Shown here: positions 8,889 to 16,787 of the stretch, in pieces
Layout of the letters: every line of letters starts with the position of its first letter
How positions within the stretch are numbered: the stretch's first letter is position 1
The notes under the pieces: model-generated
What the model saw: only the letters and a program-made list of their open reading frames with translations
Told to the model about the DNA's origin: nothing
Databases searched by the model: none
Program-made: the position numbers and the translations under genes
DNA from: JAPWJZ01 sp964575605
GTDB taxonomy: Bacteria > Pseudomonadota > Alphaproteobacteria > Micavibrionales > UBA2020
Direction of reading: 5' to 3'
DNA: 64,000 nt
Assembly (NCBI GenBank): GCA_964575605.1
Contig: CAZNRN010000017.1
Location: forward strand, 1-64,000

Positions 8889-9092
8889 ATGACACAACTC
8901 ATCACCCTGCCGGAACTGGAGACTTTAAGCGAAACCGAGCTGCGCGCAAAGTTCAGCCAGATACTGGATGATCTTGCCCGCAAGGGAAGCCACGCGCAGG
9001 AATGCCCGCTGACGATGCTCACCCTCCGGAACATCCAGGAGGCGCTGCGACGCAAGCGGGCCAAGCGGAGCCGGTTCACGCCGATGCCGTAA
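8889..9092 (+). CDS. Hypothetical small helical protein, 67 aa
   Basis: The ATG at 8889 is preceded by an AGGAG ribosome binding site, so I use it rather than the more upstream ATG. The product is almost wholly helical (LETLSETELRAKFSQILDDLARKG, then TLRNIQEALRRKRAKR) with a basic C-terminus that could bind nucleic acid. It is the only plus-strand gene in this part of the element. Function unknown. Confidence 0.5.
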   Translation: MTQLITLPELETLSETELRAKFSQILDDLARKGSHAQECPLTMLTLRNIQEALRRKRAKRSRFTPMP

Positions 9093-9135
9093 ATCCGGAG
9101 AGAAGCGCGCCGCGCAAGCGGTGCGCTTCTTGCTG

Positions 9136-9456
9136 TCAGGGGAGTTTTTTCGCGGAAACGAAAGTAGGCAGGCCGTTCCTGCTTTTGCCGGGGGTGATTT
9201 CATAGAGGCCGCCAGGCGGCTCTTCGTCAAAGGCAGGGCCGCCTTTGGAGGGCTTATACTTTTTTGTGTTGAAAACGCTTAAGCGCCATTTCTTGTTGGT
9301 GTCTATATCCGTGAAATAGCAAAAGAGGTTCGAAGATGCTCCCCAGGCCTGATAGTCGAGGCGTCCCGTCCAGACATGGTCGGGCGCGCCCATGACGTAT
9401 TCCCTGAGTTTGAAGATATCAGGGTGATTGTTAAAACCTTTGATGTCCTGACGCAT
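9136..9456 (-). CDS. Hypothetical protein, 106 aa
   Basis: A strong GGGAGGA ribosome binding site precedes the ATG at 9456. The sequence contains WTGRLDYQAWGASSNLFCYFTDIDTNKKWRLSVF, which reads as a small beta-rich domain. No signal peptide or known motif. It lies between the intron-containing tRNA gene and the small plus-strand gene of the element. Confidence 0.6.
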   Translation of the reverse strand: MRQDIKGFNNHPDIFKLREYVMGAPDHVWTGRLDYQAWGASSNLFCYFTDIDTNKKWRLSVFNTKKYKPSKGGPAFDEEPPGGLYEITPGKSRNGLPTFVSAKKLP

Positions 9457-9518
9457 GGCGTCCTCCCATCAGTAGGCTGAATTTTACAGTACTAAACTCT
9501 GCCAAATAAATTTAATTG

Positions 9519-9837
9519 TGGTGCAGGCGGGGGGACTTGAACCCCCACGGGATTGCTCCCTGCGGATTTTCGTACCACTTCGGCTTTCGCCGCCGACGCT
9601 GAGTGTTCACTCTGCCGCGTCGTTCGTAGTCTGGACTATCCCTTCGACATACTGTGAAGGTTCCTTCACAGGTTAGACGCTGCCCGTCTAGTCTCTACAC
9701 CTTCCCCGTTCGGGGGCTTGGCTCGGGATTGCCAGTTGAGAGGTTTCCCCGAGTTTGGGCAGTTCTGCACCTCGGGTTTCCCTCAAGGGCACTCAAATCG
9801 TTTAAGTCCGCTGCGTATACCGTTCCGCCACGCCTGC
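9519..9837 (-). tRNA. tRNA-Leu(UAA) interrupted by a group I intron
   Basis: Exon 1 (9837-9804) gives the acceptor strand GCAGGCG, a D-arm and the 5' anticodon stem ending CGGACTT. Exon 2 (9570-9519) starts AAAATCCGC and continues with a class II variable arm (GGGA-GCAA-TCCC), a T-arm with GGTTCAAGTCC, the acceptor strand CGCCTGC, discriminator A and an encoded CCA. Joined, the anticodon loop is C-UUAAAA with anticodon UAA. All stems pair. The gene sits just downstream (minus strand) of the tyrosine recombinase and differs in sequence from the truncated tRNA-Leu at 11239-11281, so it is probably carried by the element. Confidence 0.93.
9571..9803 (-). ncRNA. Group I self-splicing intron in the tRNA-Leu(UAA) anticodon loop
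   Basis: The 233-nt intron lies after the anticodon wobble base U34. P1 can be drawn from exon ACUU plus intron AAA pairing with UUUGAGU, which places the required U-G wobble exactly at the 5' splice site. The core carries GGTGTAGAGACTAGACGG and, downstream, GGGATAGTCC, matching the P7 strands of cyanobacterial-type tRNA-Leu introns (subgroup IC3). The intron ends in G. It encodes no homing endonuclease. Splicing activity is inferred from structure. Confidence 0.9.
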
Positions 9838-9875
9838 TCTTAAAGATTAATGGCGATTATACATTACATATCATC

Positions 9876-11102
9876 CTATTCAAGCGATGGTTTAGCATCG
9901 GTTTTATTACGCTTTTTACGAACGTTAATAGCAGAAGCATCAAGGCTGGTCTTAATGTGCTTCGCGTAGTTGTTCTCGATCATTTCCACACTGGTTCGGC
10001 AGTTTTTAGCGATCTGGTAGATGTCCGCGCCCTCCATCAGGCGCAGGCAGATATAGGTATGCCGCAGGCTGTAAGCCGTGCGGGCATTCCCTTGGCGATC
10101 TTTTTTGAAATTTAATTCATCCAGAATAGTGTTGAACATTTCTCTGGAGAAATTGGGAAATACCTTATCTGTTGGTCTAGGTTTCATCATCTTTTGGGAT
10201 GATTGGGGATTTGAGGGGTCAGATAGACCCAAACGCTCACGCTCTTTGAGGCGATTGAAGGGAAAGACAGCGCCTTCGGTGCTTTTGCAATAGCCGACTC
10301 CCCTCTTTCCACGCACCTCGATCAGGAGGATCGTTTCTTCCGTAGCTTCATCGTCAATAATGGTGACATCACGAAACTCCAGGTTCTTGGCTTCATCGGG
10401 TCTCAGGCCGGTATTAGCCATGAACAGCACATAGTCATGGAGTTGATGGGATTCCCACTGGAAGCGTTTCTTTTTGGGCTTCTCGGAGCGGGCCCGAGTA
10501 GCTTCATAAAGGGCCTTATATTCTTCAGGGGAAAACCAAGCGCGATGTCCGAGTTTTCCCTTGGTTTTGTAGGGTTCCGACAAGTCGGGGAGATGCGTCA
10601 GCCATCCATGCCGGAGGGCTGTTTTGAGGGTCTGCCGTAATGTTACGATTTCTTGATGTACCGTATTCCTTGCGGGAGCCTTGCCCCATTTGTCGATATG
10701 CTTTTGACGTCGCCAAATTCGGTATTCCTGTAATTTACCTGCGGTGATGTGGGAGAGACCTAACTCTCCGAAGAAAGTGCGTAGATAAATGGAAAGGCGT
10801 TGTTCATGGCCTTTCACATACATTTTATTACGGTGGCCTTCCGTGATGATGGGATATTCTTCCAGGAATTTATCAGCAGCCTGATTGAATGTTTTCTCTT
10901 CTTTCAATTCGCCGCGCTTATGTTTGCCTCGGAGTTCCAGATACCAGTCCTCGGCAAAGTCCTTTGCGCGGGAGAGGCTATCTTCCTTAGTGCTTACGCG
11001 AAAATTCTTGTCTTGGATGAACGCGGAGCATTGCCAATAGCGGCTGTCATCGCGTTTGTATACGTGGATACGTCCATCAAAAATTACGTGATCATCGGGC
11101 AT
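9876..11102 (-). CDS. Tyrosine recombinase / phage-type integrase
   Basis: The 408-residue protein has an N-terminal arm-binding-like region and a SAM-like core-binding region (about 80-170). The catalytic domain shows the first Arg in NTGLRPDEAKNL, the box II motif YSLRHTYICLRL and the nucleophile Tyr in MIENNYAKH. It lies 38 bp from the intron-containing tRNA-Leu gene and about 140 bp from the truncated tRNA-Leu, the expected place for an integrase acting on a tRNA attachment site. It should catalyse integration and, with a partner factor, excision of the element. Confidence 0.93.
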   Translation of the reverse strand: MPDDHVIFDGRIHVYKRDDSRYWQCSAFIQDKNFRVSTKEDSLSRAKDFAEDWYLELRGKHKRGELKEEKTFNQAADKFLEEYPIITEGHRNKMYVKGHEQRLSIYLRTFFGELGLSHITAGKLQEYRIWRRQKHIDKWGKAPARNTVHQEIVTLRQTLKTALRHGWLTHLPDLSEPYKTKGKLGHRAWFSPEEYKALYEATRARSEKPKKKRFQWESHQLHDYVLFMANTGLRPDEAKNLEFRDVTIIDDEATEETILLIEVRGKRGVGYCKSTEGAVFPFNRLKERERLGLSDPSNPQSSQKMMKPRPTDKVFPNFSREMFNTILDELNFKKDRQGNARTAYSLRHTYICLRLMEGADIYQIAKNCRTSVEMIENNYAKHIKTSLDASAINVRKKRNKTDAKPSLE

Positions 11103-11238
11103 CGCAGTTACCTCTCGGTTGAGCGTTTAAAACCGTGTAAGTACTGTGAAAGTGAAAAAACCTGCTTTATGTATACTTCAATTATACTAAGCAATTGAAA
11201 ATAAAGTCTTAATTTTTTAAAAGACTCTATACTGTCAG

Positions 11239-11281
11239 GATTTTAAGTCGCGTGCGTCTACCAGTTCCGCCACAGGGCCGC
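11239..11281 (-). pseudogene. 5' half of an intron-less tRNA-Leu(UAA), probable attachment-site junction
   Basis: Reading the minus strand from 11281, the sequence gives acceptor strand GCGGCCC, a complete D-arm (GTGGCGGAACTGGTAGACGCA), the 5' anticodon stem CGCGA and the loop CTTAAAA, then TC. After that the homology stops: the expected stem partner, variable arm, T-arm and 3' acceptor strand are missing. There is no intron at the loop. I read it as the host tRNA gene cut at the anticodon loop by integration of the element to its left. Confidence 0.85.
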
Positions 11282-11393
11282 GACAGCAGTAGAATCAATG
11301 GGTTAACTTATAACCAATCGCGGGGCATTTTACAATTATTCCCCGCCATCCCCGCCTGTTTTATTGCCAAAATTCCACTATATTGAAGGGGTT

Positions 11394-13241
11394 ATGAACG
11401 ATACGCCCCGCAAAAAAGGCCACGAGATCATCCTGGAGTTTGTGAAAACCCTGCCGGGCATGCCCGGCGTTTACCGCATGATCAACGCATCGGGTGATAT
11501 ACTTTACGTCGGCAAGGCGAAAAGCCTGAAGAAGCGCGTGATGGCCTATACCCAGCCGCACAAGCAATCCGTGCGCATCCAGCGCGTCATTGCCGATACG
11601 GTGACGATGGAATTCACCACGACACATACCGAGGCCGAAGCGCTACTGCTGGAAGCGAACCTCATCAAGAAACTCAAGCCTCGCTATAATATCCTGCTGC
11701 GCGACGATAAATCTTTCCCCTATATCATCCTGACCGGCGACCACGAGTTCCCGCAGGTATCGAAACATCGCGGCGCCAAAGACAGGAAGGGCGAATATTT
11801 CGGGCCCTTCGCATCCGGTTATGCGGTAAACGAAACACTGGATATTTTGCAGCGCGCCTTCCAGCTGCGAAATTGTTCGGACAGCATATTCGCAACACGC
11901 TCCCGCCCCTGCCTGCAATACCACATCAAGCGCTGCACCGCGCCCTGCGTCGGCCGCGTGACGCGCGAACAATACCTCGCGCAGCTCGACATGGCGCGCC
12001 AGTTCCTGAACGGCAAGAGCCGCAGCATACAGGAAGAATTTGCGAAAACGATGCAGGCGGCAAGCGCCCGGCAGGATTACGAAACCGCCGCCTTCTTCCG
12101 CGACCGCATCCGCGCGCTGACGCAGATACAACAGCACCAGAGTGTGCATATCGAGGGCATCGACAACGCCGATTTCCATGTGCTGTGGCAGGACAAGGGG
12201 GTGAGCTGCGTGCAGGTCTTCTTCTTCCGCGCAGGCCAGAACTTCGGCAACCGTTCGTATTTCCCGCGGCACGAGAAGGACGAAAAACCCGAAGACATCC
12301 TTTCCGCCTTTCTTGCCCAGTTCTATGCCGGCAAGCCCGCGCCCAAGGAAATCGTGGTGAACCACGCCGTCACCGCCAAAGGCGTGATCGAGGAAGCGCT
12401 GAAAATGAAATCCGGGCACAAGGTGTCGGTCACGCACCCCAGCCGCGGCCCCCGCCGGGAAGTGGTCAAGATGGCCGAGAAAAACGCGCGCGAGGCTCTT
12501 GCCCGCAGATTTGCGGTGGAGGCCTCGCAGGCGGAGGTCTTCGAAAAGCTCGCGCCCGTCTTCGGGCTCGACGCGCCGCCGGAACGCATCGAGATTTTCG
12601 ACAACAGCCATATCGGCGGCACCAGCGCGATCGGCGCGATGGTGGTGGCGACGCCCGAAGGCTTCCAGAAAAATTCCTACCGCAAGTTCAACATCAAGGG
12701 GGACGTCAAGCCCGGCGACGATTACGGCATGATGAAGGAAATGCTGGGCAGGCGTTTCCAGGCGCTGCTGAAAGACGGGGAAGGCGAATGGCCGGATTTG
12801 CTGTTGATCGACGGCGGGCAGGGTCAGCTCTCCAGCGTGTTGCAGGTGATGGCGGACCTCGGCATTTCGGGCGTGCCGGTGGCTGCGATTGCCAAGGGCC
12901 CCGACCGCAACGCGGGGCGCGAGAAATTCTTTATGCAGGGGCGCGAACCCTTCACGCTCGAACAGGGCGACCCCGTACTTTACTTCCTGCAGCGCTTGAG
13001 GGACGAGGCGCACCGATTCGCCATAACCACCCACCGCGCCAAACGCAGCAAGAACGCCTTCGAAAACCCGCTCGACGCCGTGCCCGGAATAGGCGGAAAA
13101 CGCAAGAAAGCGCTGCTTTTGCACTTCGGTTCGGCGAAAGCGGTTGCGGAAGCGGGGGTGGCTGATTTACAAAAGGTTGCGGGCATCAGCAAAGCCGTAG
13201 CCGAGAGGATTTACGGCTTCTTCCACGAGAAAGAAGAATAA
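11394..13241 (+). CDS. uvrC: Excinuclease ABC subunit C
   Basis: UvrC makes the two incisions around a lesion in UvrABC nucleotide excision repair. The 615-residue protein has the GIY-YIG domain at the N-terminus (PGVYRMINASGDILYVGKAKSL), a Cys-rich segment (CLQYHIKRCTAPCVG), a UVR motif (QDYETAAFFRDRIRAL), the RNase H-like domain with DNSHIGG and LLIDGGQGQL, and two C-terminal HhH motifs (AVPGIGGKRKKALLLHFGS and the last 30 residues). The ATG at 11394 with GAAGGGG upstream is preferred to a TTG ten codons earlier. pgsA follows after 5 bp. Confidence 0.97.
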   Translation: MNDTPRKKGHEIILEFVKTLPGMPGVYRMINASGDILYVGKAKSLKKRVMAYTQPHKQSVRIQRVIADTVTMEFTTTHTEAEALLLEANLIKKLKPRYNILLRDDKSFPYIILTGDHEFPQVSKHRGAKDRKGEYFGPFASGYAVNETLDILQRAFQLRNCSDSIFATRSRPCLQYHIKRCTAPCVGRVTREQYLAQLDMARQFLNGKSRSIQEEFAKTMQAASARQDYETAAFFRDRIRALTQIQQHQSVHIEGIDNADFHVLWQDKGVSCVQVFFFRAGQNFGNRSYFPRHEKDEKPEDILSAFLAQFYAGKPAPKEIVVNHAVTAKGVIEEALKMKSGHKVSVTHPSRGPRREVVKMAEKNAREALARRFAVEASQAEVFEKLAPVFGLDAPPERIEIFDNSHIGGTSAIGAMVVATPEGFQKNSYRKFNIKGDVKPGDDYGMMKEMLGRRFQALLKDGEGEWPDLLLIDGGQGQLSSVLQVMADLGISGVPVAAIAKGPDRNAGREKFFMQGREPFTLEQGDPVLYFLQRLRDEAHRFAITTHRAKRSKNAFENPLDAVPGIGGKRKKALLLHFGSAKAVAEAGVADLQKVAGISKAVAERIYGFFHEKEE

Positions 13242-13246
13242 CGCCT

Positions 13247-13858
13247 ATGAAATTCAAGGGCATTTTCAACATCCCCAACATGCTGTGCATGTACCGCGTA
13301 CTTTACCTGCCCGTGATGGTCGCGCTGTTCTATCTTGACTACACTTGGCGCGACCAGGGGATTTCATGGCCCGCCTGGACGAACGTGGTGCTTTACACGC
13401 TGGCTGGCCTCACCGATTTCCTCGACGGGAAGATTGCGCGTTACCTGAAACAGGAAACGCTGTTGGGCAAGTTCCTCGACAGTTCCACCGATAAAATGGT
13501 CGTGGGCACCTCGTTGATGTGCCTTGTCGCCTATCAGGTGCTGACAGGTTGGTGGATCATCCCCGCCATCATCATCTACCTGCGCGAAATTTTAATTTCC
13601 GGCGTACGCGAGTTCATGGGGCTTTATAACGTCACGTTCAAGGTGTCGTGGATGGCGAAATGGAAACTGACGATCCAGATGCTGTTTATCGGCTTCCTGA
13701 TCGCCGGCCCCTATGGCCCCGACCTTGTGCCCCATGCCTTCGAAATCGGGCAGGCAGGCTTCCTCTTCGCCACAGTGCTGACCGTCTGGTCGGGCTGGGA
13801 ATACCTGCGCGAGGCGTGGAAAGCGCTCAAAAAGCTCGAAGCAGAAGGCAAGGTTTAA
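13247..13858 (+). CDS. pgsA: CDP-diacylglycerol--glycerol-3-phosphate 3-phosphatidyltransferase
   Basis: This 203-residue integral membrane enzyme makes phosphatidylglycerol phosphate, the first committed step to phosphatidylglycerol and cardiolipin. The CDP-alcohol phosphotransferase signature is complete: LTDFLDGKIARYLKQ followed by LGKFLDSSTDK. Several hydrophobic segments follow. The gene starts 5 bp after uvrC, an arrangement common in alphaproteobacteria, and the two are probably one transcript. It converges with the EamA gene, with stops adjacent. Confidence 0.96.
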   Translation: MKFKGIFNIPNMLCMYRVLYLPVMVALFYLDYTWRDQGISWPAWTNVVLYTLAGLTDFLDGKIARYLKQETLLGKFLDSSTDKMVVGTSLMCLVAYQVLTGWWIIPAIIIYLREILISGVREFMGLYNVTFKVSWMAKWKLTIQMLFIGFLIAGPYGPDLVPHAFEIGQAGFLFATVLTVWSGWEYLREAWKALKKLEAEGKV

Positions 13859-14833
13859 TCACAACTGTTCCGCAGATTCTGGTATCGGCGCCAGTTTCGG
13901 CTTGCGCCGCGTCTCGCTGAAAATCAGGTATAGCCCCGCGGCAATGATCAGCCCCGCGCCCAGTATGGTGCGGTCGTCCGGCACTTCACCGAACAGGTAA
14001 TAGCCGAGCAGCGCGCCCCAGACAATCTGCGTGTAATGATAAGGCGCCACGACCGAGGCCGAGGGTGCGTTCTGGAAGGCATAGGCGATGCAGGTGACCG
14101 ATATCGCGCCGAGGAACCCCATCATGAAGAACAAGCCCCATTCATAGGGCGTCGGCGTGATCCAGTGGAACAGCAGTTCGGGCATCGGCGTGAACCAGTT
14201 GACCATATAGCCCGCCGCCACCAGCGCCGCCGATACCAGCATACTGACGGCGGAACCCACAATAATCAGCATCGTGCGGCTTTCGCCAGGCCCCAGCTTG
14301 CGCAAGACGACAAGGCCGCAGGAATAGAAAAACGCGCCGATCAAAATCAGCAGCGCATAGATATCGAACAGCCCGCCGCCCGGGCGGAAGACGAACAATA
14401 TCACCGCGAAGCCCGCCAAAATCACCGCCATGCGGTTTTTATCGAGCTTTTCCTTCATGAAAAACGCCGCCAGCAGCGCCACCCAGAAAGGCGAGGTGAA
14501 AACCAATGTATAAAATGTTGTCAGCTTGATATGCGGCAGGCCGAGGATGTTGAGGATGCCAACGACGCAGGAGAATATGGCGCGGAGGTAAATCCACCCC
14601 GGCTTTTTCATCACGAAGGCCTTTTTGCCCTCGCGCCACCAGCCCGCGACAGTCATGCAGAGGATGATGACGGTGCAGTTCAGCAGCACAATTTGCGGGA
14701 ACTGGAAATGGCGCTGGGCCAGCATTTTCAGGGCCGCATCGCCGATGTTGAAAAGGGCATAGGCGACGCAGGTTAGCGCAATCGCAATCAGGGTATTCTT
14801 GCGCTGTTCGCGCAACTGCCGGGCGGTCGTCAT
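13859..14833 (-). CDS. EamA/DMT-superfamily transporter
   Basis: About 324 residues with around ten hydrophobic segments arranged as two repeated five-helix EamA halves (first about residues 15-150, second about 160-305). The start is taken as the ATG at 14833, 4-5 bases after a GAAGGA sequence; a GTG directly before it is the alternative. Family members export or import small metabolites such as amino acids or nucleosides. The substrate cannot be read from sequence. It lies just downstream of cdd on the same strand. Confidence 0.88.
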   Translation of the reverse strand: MTTARQLREQRKNTLIAIALTCVAYALFNIGDAALKMLAQRHFQFPQIVLLNCTVIILCMTVAGWWREGKKAFVMKKPGWIYLRAIFSCVVGILNILGLPHIKLTTFYTLVFTSPFWVALLAAFFMKEKLDKNRMAVILAGFAVILFVFRPGGGLFDIYALLILIGAFFYSCGLVVLRKLGPGESRTMLIIVGSAVSMLVSAALVAAGYMVNWFTPMPELLFHWITPTPYEWGLFFMMGFLGAISVTCIAYAFQNAPSASVVAPYHYTQIVWGALLGYYLFGEVPDDRTILGAGLIIAAGLYLIFSETRRKPKLAPIPESAEQL

Positions 14834-14856
14834 CACATCCTTCTATCAGTCAGCCG

Positions 14857-15318
14857 TTATTTTTTCTTTTTTGTTTTCTTCTTGAGCGGCCCGTGCCCGA
14901 CTTCGGCCATGTTTTCGGGGCCGAAGGAGTACGGGAGCAGTTCGTCCATCGTCAGCACCTGCCCCAGCCGCCCGTCTTTCCACAGGGAATAGATAAGCGT
15001 GCCGGGGGTAGAGAATTCGCGGATGCGCTGGCGGCAGTCGCCGCAGGGCGTACACAGGTATTCCATGGCGGGACCGCTGATGACCAGCGCGCGGATGGCG
15101 CGCTCGCCCGCCGTGGTCATGGCGGCAATCGCGGCGCCCTCGCCGCAAATGCCTTTGTAATTCGCGGCCTCGACATTCGCGCCCGCGAAAACCTTGCCCG
15201 AAGGTGTCACCAGCGCCACGCCGACCGGATGATCGGAATAAGGGCAATAGGCGTTGTCGCGCGCCTTTTTGGCGATCGCGGAATATTTTTTCAGCTCGGC
15301 GGGCGAGAGGCGCTTCAT
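14857..15318 (-). CDS. cdd: Cytidine deaminase
   Basis: This 153-residue zinc enzyme converts cytidine and deoxycytidine to uridine and deoxyuridine. The zinc and proton-transfer motif is NVEAANYKGICGEGAAI (Cys-x-Glu), and the second motif is TPCGDCRQ. The typical N-terminal ARDNAYCPYSDHPVG region is present. It ends in a Lys-rich tail (KKKTKKKK) that is unusual for the family. The ATG overlaps the stop of deoA in an ATGA arrangement, so the two pyrimidine-salvage genes are translationally coupled. Confidence 0.95.
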   Translation of the reverse strand: MKRLSPAELKKYSAIAKKARDNAYCPYSDHPVGVALVTPSGKVFAGANVEAANYKGICGEGAAIAAMTTAGERAIRALVISGPAMEYLCTPCGDCRQRIREFSTPGTLIYSLWKDGRLGQVLTMDELLPYSFGPENMAEVGHGPLKKKTKKKK

Positions 15319-16637
15319 GCCGCAATCCTCAGCTTAATCAGCTCTTCCTTAACATCGGATTTTTCGGCGATGGTGAAACAGCCGGACAGCGTTTTGGCCA
15401 TTTTCTGCCACGACACGTCGTCTTTTGCGTGGATGACGGCCAGCGGCTTCGCCCCCTGCCCCACTTCCTCGCCAATCTGCGCGATGGCGGTCAGGCCGAC
15501 CGAATGGTCGATGCCGTCGGAGGGTTTGGAACGTCCGCCGCCCATCTCCACAATGCCGATGCCGACTGCGCGCGCGTCAATAGCCGACACGCGGCCCTTG
15601 GTGGCGGGATAGAATTCCTTCACCACCGGCGCCTGTTTCAGGTATTTGGCGGGGTTGTCCATCAGGTCGGCGGGGCCGCCAAGTGCCTTGATCATTACCG
15701 CGAAACGCTCGGCCGCCTTGCCGTTTTTCAGCGCTTCTTCAATCTTGGCGCGCGCCTCGGCCACATCTTTCGCCAGCTTGCCGATAACCAGCAGCTCGGC
15801 GGTGAGGGAAACGTTCACTTCGTGCAGGCGCTTGTCGATGTTCTTGTTCTGCAGGTATTCTATGGCTTCCAGCACCTCGACCGCGTTGCCCGCGTTGCGG
15901 CCCAGCACCTGGTTCATGTCGGTCAGCAGGCCGACGGTGGGTAGCCCCGCGCCGTTTGCCACCTTCACGATGCTTTCGGCCAGCGCCTTGGCGTCGTCGT
16001 ATTTCTGCATAAAAGCCCCGGTGCCGAATTTCACATCCATCACCAAACCGCCCAATCCGGCGGCAAGTTTTTTGGACAATATCGACGCCGTAATCAGGTC
16101 GAGCGATTCAACCGTGCCCGTCACGTCGCGTACGGCGTACATGATGCGGTCGGCGGGCGCAAGGTCGGGCGTCGCGCCGATGATGGCGCAGCCCGCTTCC
16201 CGCACAGCCTTGCGGAACAACGTCACATCGGGCTGTGATTTGTAGCCGGGGATGGAATCCATTTTGTCGAGCGTGCCGCCCGTATGCCCCAGCCCTCTGC
16301 CCGACAGCATGGGCACGAAACCGCCGCAGGCCGCGACGATGGGCGCCAGCATCAGCGAGACTTTATCACCGATGCCGCCCGTGGAATGCTTGTCGAGGAT
16401 AGGCCCCGGCAAGTTCTCGCCCTTCCAGTCCATCACGGTGCCGGAACGCGCCATGCTGGAGGTCAGCGCCACGCGCTCCGGCATATCCATGCCCTTCAGC
16501 AGCGTCGCCATGCAGAAGGCCGCCACCTGCCCCTCGGTGACGTTTTTCGCGGTCACGCCGTCGATGAATTCCTTGATCTCGGCCTCGGTGAGTTTCTGGC
16601 CGTCGCGTTTCTTGCGGATAATTTCCTGCGGGAGCAT
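15315..16637 (-). CDS. deoA: Thymidine phosphorylase
   Basis: The enzyme splits thymidine to thymine and deoxyribose 1-phosphate in pyrimidine salvage. The 440-residue protein carries the phosphate-binding region KHSTGGIGDKVSLML and the family signature SGRGLGHTGGTLDKMDS. The C-terminal alpha/beta domain is present. The start at 16637 is chosen because it has an AGAGGAA ribosome binding site; the longer frame begins in the spacer. It is first in a deoA-cdd operon, divergent from icd. Confidence 0.95.
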   Translation of the reverse strand: MLPQEIIRKKRDGQKLTEAEIKEFIDGVTAKNVTEGQVAAFCMATLLKGMDMPERVALTSSMARSGTVMDWKGENLPGPILDKHSTGGIGDKVSLMLAPIVAACGGFVPMLSGRGLGHTGGTLDKMDSIPGYKSQPDVTLFRKAVREAGCAIIGATPDLAPADRIMYAVRDVTGTVESLDLITASILSKKLAAGLGGLVMDVKFGTGAFMQKYDDAKALAESIVKVANGAGLPTVGLLTDMNQVLGRNAGNAVEVLEAIEYLQNKNIDKRLHEVNVSLTAELLVIGKLAKDVAEARAKIEEALKNGKAAERFAVMIKALGGPADLMDNPAKYLKQAPVVKEFYPATKGRVSAIDARAVGIGIVEMGGGRSKPSDGIDHSVGLTAIAQIGEEVGQGAKPLAVIHAKDDVSWQKMAKTLSGCFTIAEKSDVKEELIKLRIAA

Positions 16638-16787
16638 GAGCAAATTCCTCTGTGCAAAAATCGTCTGGATTTTATGGCATAAACCCTGCAACAGGCCACA
16701 CTATTCTTGCCCTTCGCGCCTTCCCCTTGCCGCCCAAGCCTTCTATATTATTGACGCAACCAACCGCGCCTTCTCTTAATCAGGATT

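Larger units (their letters stand above)
1..11240. mobile_element. Integrated genomic island/ICE-like element (right part; left end outside window)
   Basis: This stretch carries typical integrative-element genes: a tyrosine recombinase, a ParB-like protein, an ArdA antirestriction protein, small accessory ORFs and a possible defence pair. It ends at a truncated tRNA-Leu(UAA) at 11239-11281, immediately before the housekeeping gene uvrC. The recombinase lies just inside this edge, as is usual for tRNA-targeted elements. The left boundary is not seen. Extent and mobility are inferred. A matching tRNA 3' half beyond the left end of the window would confirm the boundary. Confidence 0.75.

Noticed and set aside
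9654..10115. Plus-strand frame across the intron-containing tRNA and the integrase end
   Set aside because: It crosses a structured tRNA/intron and the 3' end of a well-supported gene on the other strand.
16284..16682. Plus-strand frames opposite deoA
   Set aside because: They are shadows; deoA has full family signatures and a ribosome binding site.
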